From: Rugamonas aquatica
GTDB lineage: Bacteria > Pseudomonadota > Gammaproteobacteria > Burkholderiales > Burkholderiaceae_D
Assembly: GCF_009380215.1 (NCBI RefSeq)
Contig: NZ_WHUG01000015.1
Span: forward strand, 1 to 64,000
Direction: 5' to 3'
DNA length: 64,000 bases
Part shown: in pieces, positions 1-8,700 of the stretch
Layout: each line of letters starts with the position of its first letter
Position numbering within the stretch: the first letter of the stretch is position 1
Translations under genes and position numbers: made by a program
The notes under the pieces: model-generated
Seen by the model: only the letters and a program-made list of their open reading frames with translations
Databases searched by the model: none
Told to the model about the DNA's origin: nothing

Positions 1-158
1 CCCGCGGCGCGCGCGCCCGGCGCACGCTGCTCGGCGCGCACCCGCGCCGGCCCGCTGCCGCCGGCAGCCGGCGCCATGTCCCGCCACCCCACCCACGCAC
101 TGAACAGGCCGGCCAGTCCCACCAGCGACCACGCGCTCTGGCGCGCCCCCCACGTCAT
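1..158 (-). CDS. Partial small membrane protein, N-terminal 52 residues
   Basis: The reading frame opens with an ATG that overlaps the TGA of the PilO-like gene (ATGA), which argues for translational coupling, and runs off the left edge of the window. The visible part starts MTWGARQSAW, has one hydrophobic segment (about residues 9-24, SLVGLAGLFSAWVGW) and then becomes rich in Ala, Pro, Gly and Arg. One N-terminal membrane anchor followed by a Pro/Ala-rich stretch, right after a PilO-like gene, is how PilP/GspC/MshK-type inner-membrane proteins look, but this is inference from position and shape only. It is the last visible gene of the SpvB-RHS operon. Confidence 0.55.
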   Translation of the reverse strand, partial: MTWGARQSAWSLVGLAGLFSAWVGWRDMAPAAGGSGPARVRAEQRAPGARAA

Positions 159-733
159 GCCGGCTTCCGGTAGTACAGGCTAAACGTCAGTTGCACGTCC
201 ACCTTGACGTCGGCGGGCGTGCCGCGTCGTATCGACAAACCATCGAGCGACAAGCCCTCGTGGGCCGCCAGCGCATCGGCGAGAAAATTCTTGAGCCCGA
301 CGTAGTTGCCGCGCGCCCTGGCGTCGATGCGCAGGCGCGCGATGCCGCTGTCGGCGACCGGCCCGGCCGGCGTGCAGGTCGCCTCGGCCAGCGCCAGATC
401 GCGCCGCTGGGCCAGCTGGTGCAGGTCCCGCATCAAGCGCGTGACGTCCTCCTCCGCCTGCAGCGGCAACGGCGATGGCGGCGCCTGGTCGGCCGCGCCG
501 GCAGCGAGCACGGCCGCCACCCGCGCGGCGGCAGTGCGCAGTTGCGCGTGCTGCTCGCTCAGCTGCGCCAGCGCGCTCCAGCCGTAGATCAGCGCGGCGC
601 AGGCCAGGCAGCCGGCGGCGTAGCGGCGGCGCGCCAGGCGGCGCCACGACCAGCCAGTCAGCGCCCGACGCCCCCAGCCCCCCACAGACATGCTCACTTT
701 GTCGCGCGCGGCGACCGCCAGGCCATCACTCAT
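155..733 (-). CDS. PilO/GspM-like single-pass inner-membrane protein
   Basis: A 192-residue protein with a basic cytoplasmic N-terminus (about 1-35), one transmembrane helix (about 37-55, AAGCLACAALIYGWSAL), a short Ala-rich coiled-coil-like stretch, and a C-terminal alpha/beta domain. The segment GNYVGLKNFLADALAAHEG followed by DVKVDVQLTFSLYYR resembles the C-terminal ferredoxin-like domain of PilO, GspM and MshJ, which link the cytoplasmic and periplasmic parts of type IV pilus and type II secretion machines. It starts 3 nt after the preceding gene and overlaps the next by ATGA, so it is part of one transcript with the SpvB and RHS genes. No pilin, ATPase or secretin is visible in the window, so whether it belongs to a whole machine is open. 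Confidence 0.55.
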   Translation of the reverse strand: MSDGLAVAARDKVSMSVGGWGRRALTGWSWRRLARRRYAAGCLACAALIYGWSALAQLSEQHAQLRTAAARVAAVLAAGAADQAPPSPLPLQAEEDVTRLMRDLHQLAQRRDLALAEATCTPAGPVADSGIARLRIDARARGNYVGLKNFLADALAAHEGLSLDGLSIRRGTPADVKVDVQLTFSLYYRKPA

Positions 734-736
734 CTG

Positions 737-1636
737 TCAACCCTGGCCGTGCGCATTCAGATGCGCGCCCAGCACCGTCATTGCCGTCGCCAGGAACACC
801 AGGCCGAACCGCATCGCCCGATGGTCGTTGTCATGCTGCAGATAGCGATAGGACTGCGGAATCAGCTGCGACAGGTCCAGCATGACGGGGAAGTCGGGAT
901 ACAGCGAGGCGGGCGCCGCAAAGGCTTGCTGCATCGTTCTTTTCACCACTCCGATTTCGCAGCGCCACACCGCATCAAACGGCTTGCTGCCGGCCACGGA
1001 AAACACCAGATCGGTTTCGCCGGAGACCAGTTGCAGGCTGAAGGCGTGCACGCCGCGCTTGCTGCGCCGGAGGTCGTGGGTAAAGCCGCTGCCGGCCAAC
1101 AACTGCGTCATCGAGCGCTTGACGGCGGCAAAACTCTCGGCGCCGAGATCGAGCAACTCCGGCCGCTGGGAAAACAGCCGCGCCATCTCCTGCTGTTTCA
1201 GCAGCGACATCGCCTCGATGTAAGCGTGAAAAAGCAGCCGGTCCGCCTCGGCCGCCGACTGGAAAAACCGATCGTACCGCGCGACCACCCGTCGCAGGTG
1301 CTGCGCCGGCGCACTGCCGGCGACGCCATCGTCATCCAGGCCATCGAGCTGCGCCGACCGGTAATAGAGGTGTAGCTGCCGGCGGATAGCGGGCATCCAT
1401 TGCGCAAACTGGCAGGTAAACATTTCGCGCACACATTCCCGGTAGTACAGGCGGCGGCTATCGACGTCGAACTCGCCGGCATCGCATTGCCGGAAGAATT
1501 CAAAAAACAGGCAGGGCAAGGCGTAACCCTGCTGCGCCAGGCGCTGCCACACCGTGTCGATGTCGGCGGCGGCGGCGTCGAGCCGCGCCAGGTCGCTGTC
1601 GGGAATAAAATGTTCGGCCAGTCTCATCGATGTCAT
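737..1636 (-). CDS. Orphan 299-residue protein directly after the RHS gene
   Basis: I do not recognise a family. The product begins MTSMRLAEHF, is mostly charged and helical in character, contains an aromatic/acidic region around residues 40-90, and ends with a hydrophobic segment (about 278-292, RFGLVFLATAMTVLG) that could be a C-terminal membrane anchor. There is no signal peptide. It starts 6 nt after the RHS stop codon and ends 3 nt before the PilO-like gene. No clear Shine-Dalgarno sequence precedes either of the two near ATGs (1636, 1627), so it probably depends on translation of the RHS gene. Position suggests either an immunity protein for the RHS C-terminal nuclease-like domain or a component working with the PilO-like protein; I cannot decide between them. 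Confidence 0.6.
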   Translation of the reverse strand: MTSMRLAEHFIPDSDLARLDAAAADIDTVWQRLAQQGYALPCLFFEFFRQCDAGEFDVDSRRLYYRECVREMFTCQFAQWMPAIRRQLHLYYRSAQLDGLDDDGVAGSAPAQHLRRVVARYDRFFQSAAEADRLLFHAYIEAMSLLKQQEMARLFSQRPELLDLGAESFAAVKRSMTQLLAGSGFTHDLRRSKRGVHAFSLQLVSGETDLVFSVAGSKPFDAVWRCEIGVVKRTMQQAFAAPASLYPDFPVMLDLSQLIPQSYRYLQHDNDHRAMRFGLVFLATAMTVLGAHLNAHGQG

Positions 1637-1642
1637 CAGCGT

Positions 1643-4600
1643 CTACGGAATCGGGCACAGCGGCGGGCAGCCGGTCGGAATAATCGTCGGCGGCGGCCCG
1701 ACCGTGGGCTGCCCCTGCGAACTGTTCTGCGTCTTGACCGCATTGCCCAGCGAGTACAGGATGGCGTGCGCCACGCTTTGTCCAGGCCGCTGCACCTCAT
1801 ACAGCACCAGGCCGTTGCCGCTGTTGGTGTACACATAGGTATTCACCACGCCCTGCATCGCCATGCTCTGCCCCACCGCCAGGAAGCGCAAGGCGTCGCC
1901 CTGCACATAACCGGTATTGTCAGTATACCGCCAAAGCTGGACGTTTCCGCTGACATAGCCCCAGAAACTATCGGCCTTGATTTCATAGAGCGGCCGCGGG
2001 GACGAGACAAAGGAGTCGACCAGATCCGCCCGGCCCACCAGGTCGCCCTGCATATTGCGGATGTTCACCTCGTTCAAATAGCCGTACTTCAGGGCGTACG
2101 CCTGCAACAGCTTGTGCGCTTCCTGCCCCTCTTTCAGCGATGCGGCCGCGTTAAAGATATAACCGAAGGCCGCCGTCTGTGCGCCGTTGGCGAACTTGCC
2201 GCCGCCCAGCACCGAGCCGGTGCCGCCAATGACGGCGCTGATCGCCATGCCGGCCGCCAGATTATTGGTCGCGCGCGGATCGGTGATCGGCAGCGCTGCC
2301 TTGCTGAACGCGGCGCTGAGCGCCCCCGAGCCGCATTTGCCACCGCTCATGACGCTGCTGGCGCAGCCGACCACCGCATGCGCGGCAATCGCTTCGCTGA
2401 ATTTGCCGTAGTCGGTGATGCGGCCGCCGCTGGTCGAATAATTGTTGATCACCGTGCCGATCTGGAAGAAGGCGCCGGCGGTAAACGCCCCTTGCAGCGC
2501 GCCCTTGACGTTGCCGGTGGCGATGGCGCCGCTGGCAAAGCCGGTGGCCGCCGCCTCGCCGATGGTTTGCGGCACGCCCATCGCCGCGCTAAAGGCGATG
2601 CTGGTAAACGTGCGCGCCGTCTGGGCGTCGATGATGTTGGCTTTTTCGGCGACCCAGGCCGCGATCACCGTATAGATGATCCAATCGTCGATGCCGAACA
2701 ACTGTCCGGTCGGATCCGAACACGTCACCGGATTATTGTAGCAATAGCCGTAGCGGTTGAAGTTCTGCAAGTTCACCGGATTCTGCACAAACGGATCCGG
2801 CTGCATGTAGGCGCCCAGGCGCGGATCGAAGGTGCGCCCGTTCATATGGATCAAACCGACGCTGTCGAGATGCTCATGGCCGGTATAACCGCGATTGCCC
2901 CCTTGATTGCTGCGTCCCCAGTCGCTGACGATCTTCCCGTCCGCGTCGTAGTTGCCGTCGATATAGCGGCGTTTGCCGTAAGGATCATAGGCGTAGCGCG
3001 CAGTCACCGCGCCGCCATGGTCGGTGGTGGCCACCAGGCTGCCCTGGTGGTCCTTGTGCCAGTACTCCAGCTTGTTCAGCGCCAGCGTCGGCAATACCGC
3101 GGGCGCGGTCTGGCCGGCCGTCAGCGTGGGCAGCGCGCCTTCCGTCACCAGCACGCCGACCCCATAGCCGGCCGCCGCCAGATAATGCCGGTTGCTGACC
3201 GCGCCAGCCTGCTCTTCGCTTTCAAACGATAAATGGCTGGCGTCGTCCGCGTGCATCATCCACGTGGTCCGGCTGACGCCGGCCTCCGTCCTGACCTCCT
3301 TGATGCGCTGATGGGATTCATCGTATTGCCAGGTGTACTGCGGCCCGCCGGCCGCGCCGGTGACGCCGCTCTGCGCGTCCGGCAGGTTGAAGCTGGTGTA
3401 ATCGATCTTGCTGTAGGCGCCGCCGGTGGCAGTCACCATATTGCCGTTCTCGTCATAGGTATAGCTGGCCGCGACCGGGCCGCCGCTGACGCTTTGCACG
3501 GCATGCGGCTGACGGCTGCCCTTGTCCTTGTAGTTGTAGATGCCGACGTCGGTTTTGTACAGCAGGCTGCCGCCGGCGTTATATTGCAAGGTGACATTAC
3601 GGACCTGATCGGCGGCCGTAATGGCCGCCGAAGTGACGGCGTAATTATGCAGGCGCCCGATCTCGTCATAGTCGAAATTATTCGTCACCGCGGCGGCGCC
3701 CTGGCCTTCGGTGCGTACTTTCAGGCGGTTCAGGCTATCCCACTCGTAGACATAGTTCATGACCGACTTGTCGTCGCCCGCCCCACCGGCGGTCTGGGCG
3801 TCAACCCGGCCGGTGCGCTCGTTGAACACCGACTTGGTGGTCACGCCATTGCCATAGACCTGCTGTTCAACATTGCCCCAGGCATCATATGCCAGCGCCT
3901 GCCACAGGAAACTGCCGGCCGGCAGTTGCACGGCCGGCCCCGCCGTTCCGCCCGGCGTGGCGGGCAGCGGCCGGATCGTGGCCGCCTGCGCCAGCGTCAT
4001 CGCGCTCAGGAAGCCCTTGTCGGTATATTGGTAGTCGACCCGCAGGCCGCTCGGATAGACCTGGCTGGCCGGACGCGCCGTCACCGCGTCATAGCTGACG
4101 GCCGTGGTGAAGCTAGGGCCATTGCTGATATCGACCCGCGTATTGATCACCCTGCCGACGCTGTCGAATACATTGCGCCGGCGGCTGCCGTTGCTGGTCT
4201 GCGTTTCGCACAGCTTGCCCTGTCCGCGGGCGCAGACGCTGGCGTCGGCATAGTGATCGTAGTACCAGTTGCTGGTGTATTCGGGTTCGACGCGCTTTAT
4301 CAGGCGGCTCAGCAAGTCGTACTCCATGGTGGTGGACTGGGCTTTGAGCAACTGCCGCGGACTCTGCTGCATCGTCATCTCGCCGATCGCATTGTAGCCA
4401 TAGCTCCATTTGCCGCTGTCGGGATCGTCAACGCTCAGCTTGCGGCCACGGATGTCGTAGCTGAGGGTGACGGTGTTCTGCAGCCCGTCCTTGACGGCCA
4501 CCAGGTTGCCGAAGGCGTCGTACATGTGCGCAATCTCGGCCGCCAGCGCATCGGTGACCCTGCCCACCCTGCCATCGGCGTTTTTTTCCACCTTGCTGGC

Positions 4601-5728
4601 CTGACCGAGATCGTTGGTGGTGGTGATCGTCATGCCCTGGTATTTGACGACGCTGCGCGCCGCCTGCATGCTGCCCAATGCGCCAAAGGCGGCGACGCCG
4701 TATTGTCCCTTGGGATCGCTGACATAGACTTCCACCACGCGCCCCAGTTCATCGTAGAGCTTGGCGCTGCCGCCGGCGCCCACCGTCCCGTTGCTGGTGG
4801 ACGCGTGGCTGTCGAGGAAATAAGGCTGGCTGGTGACGGCTACCGCCCCCTGCGCCGTATACTCCGTATCCTGCGCAATCCAGCGGTCGCTGGCGCTGGC
4901 CTGGCCCTTGCCATCGAACGCCTCCGTCAAGGTGCGGATTTTTCTGCCGGCGCGATCCATATAGAGCCGCGTGACCGGTCCATTGCGTTGGTCATTGGCC
5001 GCCAGCACCGGCAGCTTATAGACAAAGCTGGCCGCATCGGCGGGAATTTCGCCGCTGGCCGGCGTGCCGCACATGCCGTTGTTGCTGCTGACGTCATTGC
5101 CCCAGCGCGGCAGATAGCAGAACAAGGTGATCGTCGCCGTGCCATCGGCCCTGACCTCTTTATAGGTGCGGCCAAAATCGTCGATCTGCCACGCGGTCGC
5201 CACGCCGTTGGGGCCGGAGATCGAGGTCGGCAAGCCGAAGCGGGCATCGTAGGCGCGCAGCTCGCCATGGTTCATGGCGCTGGTGGCGCTGACCGCCAGC
5301 GTGCCGGCGGCAATCGGAATATTGAGCACCGCCCCGGCGCTGCCGACCGTGGCCGCGTAGCTGCTGGCGCTGGAGCGCGCGCCGAACACCGCCGCCGCCG
5401 ACGCGCCGTCGCAGTTCTTGGCGCTGGAAGAGGTACGATTGCCGTAGTCATCATACTGATACGTGGTCCTGACACACAGGTCGGGAATATCCGGCTCCAT
5501 GATTTCAACCAGCAGCAAGCCGGTGACCGGATCATATTCGTAGGCGCTGCCGCGGCTGTAGTTCGATGGATCGGCCGGCACCACCGGAACGGCGGCCTGG
5601 GCGGCTGCTGCGCAGCCCAGGCCGAGCAGCAGCCCGGCGCGCATGGCGAGAGCGCGGCGGCGCCACCGGGCAAGCCGGAGCGTGGCCGCGGCGGCCACGC
5701 CGGCATGGGATAGGAACCGGCCGTTCAT
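1643..5728 (-). CDS. Exported RHS/YD-repeat protein with PD-(D/E)XK-like C-terminal toxin domain
   Basis: This is a 1361-residue RHS protein. It has a long basic N-region and a hydrophobic core ending AAAAQA|AVP (about residue 46), so Sec export is likely. Many YD repeats follow (patterns such as YDDYGNRTSS, YDAFGNLV, YDENGNMV), then the RHS-associated core near residues 970-1005, ending NRYGYCYNNPV..DPTG. After a hydrophobic Gly/Ala linker the last 160 residues form a variable tip: D1235 in GRADLVD, E1249-x-K1251 in YEIKAD and Q1264..Y1268 in QLWRY. This is the order of a PD-(D/E)XK nuclease fold with a QxxxY motif. RHS proteins encapsulate such C-terminal toxins in a beta-cage. The start overlaps the SpvB stop (ATGA). 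The tail ends Pro-rich with two cysteines. Confidence 0.88.
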   Translation of the reverse strand: MNGRFLSHAGVAAAATLRLARWRRRALAMRAGLLLGLGCAAAAQAAVPVVPADPSNYSRGSAYEYDPVTGLLLVEIMEPDIPDLCVRTTYQYDDYGNRTSSSAKNCDGASAAAVFGARSSASSYAATVGSAGAVLNIPIAAGTLAVSATSAMNHGELRAYDARFGLPTSISGPNGVATAWQIDDFGRTYKEVRADGTATITLFCYLPRWGNDVSSNNGMCGTPASGEIPADAASFVYKLPVLAANDQRNGPVTRLYMDRAGRKIRTLTEAFDGKGQASASDRWIAQDTEYTAQGAVAVTSQPYFLDSHASTSNGTVGAGGSAKLYDELGRVVEVYVSDPKGQYGVAAFGALGSMQAARSVVKYQGMTITTTNDLGQASKVEKNADGRVGRVTDALAAEIAHMYDAFGNLVAVKDGLQNTVTLSYDIRGRKLSVDDPDSGKWSYGYNAIGEMTMQQSPRQLLKAQSTTMEYDLLSRLIKRVEPEYTSNWYYDHYADASVCARGQGKLCETQTSNGSRRRNVFDSVGRVINTRVDISNGPSFTTAVSYDAVTARPASQVYPSGLRVDYQYTDKGFLSAMTLAQAATIRPLPATPGGTAGPAVQLPAGSFLWQALAYDAWGNVEQQVYGNGVTTKSVFNERTGRVDAQTAGGAGDDKSVMNYVYEWDSLNRLKVRTEGQGAAAVTNNFDYDEIGRLHNYAVTSAAITAADQVRNVTLQYNAGGSLLYKTDVGIYNYKDKGSRQPHAVQSVSGGPVAASYTYDENGNMVTATGGAYSKIDYTSFNLPDAQSGVTGAAGGPQYTWQYDESHQRIKEVRTEAGVSRTTWMMHADDASHLSFESEEQAGAVSNRHYLAAAGYGVGVLVTEGALPTLTAGQTAPAVLPTLALNKLEYWHKDHQGSLVATTDHGGAVTARYAYDPYGKRRYIDGNYDADGKIVSDWGRSNQGGNRGYTGHEHLDSVGLIHMNGRTFDPRLGAYMQPDPFVQNPVNLQNFNRYGYCYNNPVTCSDPTGQLFGIDDWIIYTVIAAWVAEKANIIDAQTARTFTSIAFSAAMGVPQTIGEAAATGFASGAIATGNVKGALQGAFTAGAFFQIGTVINNYSTSGGRITDYGKFSEAIAAHAVVGCASSVMSGGKCGSGALSAAFSKAALPITDPRATNNLAAGMAISAVIGGTGSVLGGGKFANGAQTAAFGYIFNAAASLKEGQEAHKLLQAYALKYGYLNEVNIRNMQGDLVGRADLVDSFVSSPRPLYEIKADSFWGYVSGNVQLWRYTDNTGYVQGDALRFLAVGQSMAMQGVVNTYVYTNSGNGLVLYEVQRPGQSVAHAILYSLGNAVKTQNSSQGQPTVGPPPTIIPTGCPPLCPIP

Positions 5729-8700
5729 TGCACTCCTCCTTTCTTACCGTCATCGTCAGTCTGGCCGTTGGCGCCCGCCTCCGGCGGCGCAGCGCGTCCC
5801 GCGGCGGCCCGTTTGAAGGTCAGGGTATTGCTGGCGGCCTCGCTGTGGCCGAAGCCGTCGCTGACCTGCAACTGCCAGGTTTCCATCACGGTCTCGCCCT
5901 TGGCCAGCGTGGCGCTGAAGGTCGGGCCGGCGATGGCGGCGTTGGAAATGCTGGCGCGGTCTCCCGTCAGGCGGCTCCATGACAGCGTATAGGGGGCCTT
6001 GCCGCCGCTGACCACGGCGGCCTGGATAATGCTGCCGACGCCGCTGCCGGTGGCCGCGATATTGACCGCGCGCGCCGGCACCGTGACCGCCAGCTTGGCC
6101 GGCGTGCTGAAGCCCGTGGTGATGCTGGCGCTGATGGTCTTGCCGACCGCGTCGGTGACGGTCAAGCTCCATCCCGAACTCGACGAGCCGCCATAGGCGG
6201 CGATGACGCCGCTGACCACCGCATCCTCGGCACTGTCGTTGGCGATGGTCTGGGTGCCGCTCAGGCGCCGCCAGGCGTAGCTGAACGGCGGCACACCGCC
6301 GGTCACCGTCGGATGGATGGTGGCGCTGTAGCTGCCGGGGTCGGGCTGCACGCCGACCCCGTCGGCGGCCAGCGTCAGCCCGAGCGCCGCGCCCGGATAG
6401 GTGAAGGTGAGCACGATGGTCTTGGTCAGCGCATGGCCGGCCGCGTCGCGCACCACCACCTGCCAGGTTTCCTGCAGGGTTTCGCCCAGCGCCAGGCTGG
6501 CGCTGAGGGTGGCGTTGGGGATGGTGCTGTCCGAGATCACCGCGCGGCTGCCCGCCACCCGGCTCCACGCATAGCTGTACGGGGCGCGGCCGCCGGCCGG
6601 CGTCAGCAGCATCGCCCCGCTGGCCAGGCCCTTGGTGCCGGCCGAGGCGGTCAGCGTGCGGGTCGCCGCCAGCGTCGCGCTCAAGACGTCGGGCGTGATG
6701 ACGTAGGTGTAGTAGTTGGCCAGCGCGACGGTACCGAAACTGTCGGTGATCGTCACGCGGTAGCCGTCCGACACCGTTTCGCCTTGCACCGCCGTGGTGG
6801 TGAAGCTGGGCCGGGCGGTGTCGGCGCCGGTCAGCGTGCCCTGGCCGGTGCCGCTGACGTGGGCCCAGCTGTAGCGGTAAGGCGGCACCCCGCCCGTCAC
6901 CGTCATCTCGCCGAACTGGCCCGTGACCACGCCGGGATCGTTGGCGTTGATGGTCACGTTGGCCGGCACAAAGCGCGCCTGGATCGCTTCGCCCGGATAC
7001 TCGAACGTCACCGTGGTACGCGCCGACGCCGTATGACCGGCGTCGTCGGTCACGGTCAGCTGCCAGTCTTCGGCCAGGCGTTCGCCCAGCGACAGCGTGG
7101 CGCGGATGCCGGGGCCGGTCGCAGAGGTCGGCGTCAGCGCCGCCGAGCGGCTACCGCTCACATGGGTCCACAGATAGGTATTGCCGCCGCTGCCGCCGCT
7201 CACCGTCAGGCCGTTGAAGGTGGCGCTCGCCACGCCTTTGTTGGCGGCGGTCGCGTCCAGCGCCGCCACCGTCGCCGGCAGCGTCAGTTTCAGTACCGCC
7301 GGCACGCCGTAGCTCAGGGCCAGGCGCCCGGTGATGCTCTTGGCCGCGCTGTCCTTGACGGTCAGGTCCCAATAGTCGCTGCCGCTTTCGCCGGCGGCCA
7401 GCGTCACCGCCAGGGTCGGGGCGGCGATGGCGCTGTTCGAGATCGTGGTGCGGCCGGCGCCGGTATGGGTCCAGCTGTAGGTGTAGGGCGGAATGCCGCC
7501 GCTGGCGGTCGCGCTGGCCACGGCGGAAATCGTGCCGGGATCGTCGCCGCTCAGCCGCATCGGGCTGGCCGGCGCGAACGTCAGCGCCAGCGCGGTGGCC
7601 GGATAGGTGAACGTCAGCGCCGTGCTGGCCGTGCTCTGGTGGCCGGCGGCGTCGCTGACGGTGACCGCCCAGTTCTCGACGAAGCTCTCGCCCACCGACA
7701 GCGTGGCGCTGACCAGCGGCGTCGGGTCGCTGCCGTCCGGCGTAGACGAGCGGCTGCCGCCGACGCGCACCCAACGATAGCTATACGGGGCGCGGCCGCC
7801 GGTCGGCGTCACGCTGAGCGTGGCCGAGGCGACGCCCTTGCTGGCCGCGCTGGCGGTCAGCGTGCGGGTCGCCGCCAGCGGCACGGCCAGCGCGGCCGGC
7901 GCGCTGAAGCCGATGCTCACGCCCTCGGCATAGGCCTTGCCGGTGCTGTCGGTGATGGTCAGCTTCCACGCTTCGCTGAGGTTGTCGCCGGCCGCCAGCA
8001 CGGCGCTGAAATCGGGATTGGCGATGGCCGGGTTGGAAATGCTGATGCGGCTGCCGCTGGTGCGCGCCCATGCATAGCTGTACGGCGGCACGCCACCGGT
8101 GGCGGTGGCCGCCAGGTTGCCCGAGGCCGGCCCCGGATCGTTGGCATTGACCTTGAACGGCGCCGGCGCGAACGTCAGTCCCATCGCTGCCGGCGGGTTG
8201 TTGAAGGTGATCGCGGTGCTGGCCGCCTTGCTGTGGCCGGCCGCGTCGCTGACCGTGACCTGCCAGGTTTCCACCACGCTCTCGCCGGGCGTCATCGTCA
8301 GGCTGACGACCGGATTGGACAGCGCCGGATTGGACACCGTCGAGCGCGTGCCGGCAATGCGCTCCCATGCATAGGTATAGGGCGTGCGGCCGCCAGTCGG
8401 CAGCACGCCCAACGCGACGGCCGCGATGCCGGTGGCGCTGTTGGCTGTCACGCTGCGGGTCGCCGCCAGCGGCACCGCCAGCGCGGCCGGCGCGCTGAAG
8501 CTGACGTTGACCGAGGCGACGGCGGTCTTGGCGGCGACATCGGTGACAGTGACCTTCCACTGCTCGGTGAAGGCATCGCCCACCGCCAGCGTGGCCTTGA
8601 CCACCGGGCTGGCGATGGCGCTGTTGCTGACGGCCGAGCGGCTGCCGCTGGTGCGGGTCCAGCTGTAGCTGTACGGCGCGACGCCGCCGGCCGGCGTCGC

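Noticed and set aside
737..1636. 299-residue protein as MshI/PilM-PilN homologue because a PilO-like gene follows
   Set aside because: No actin-like or PilN motif and no N-terminal membrane helix could be recognised.
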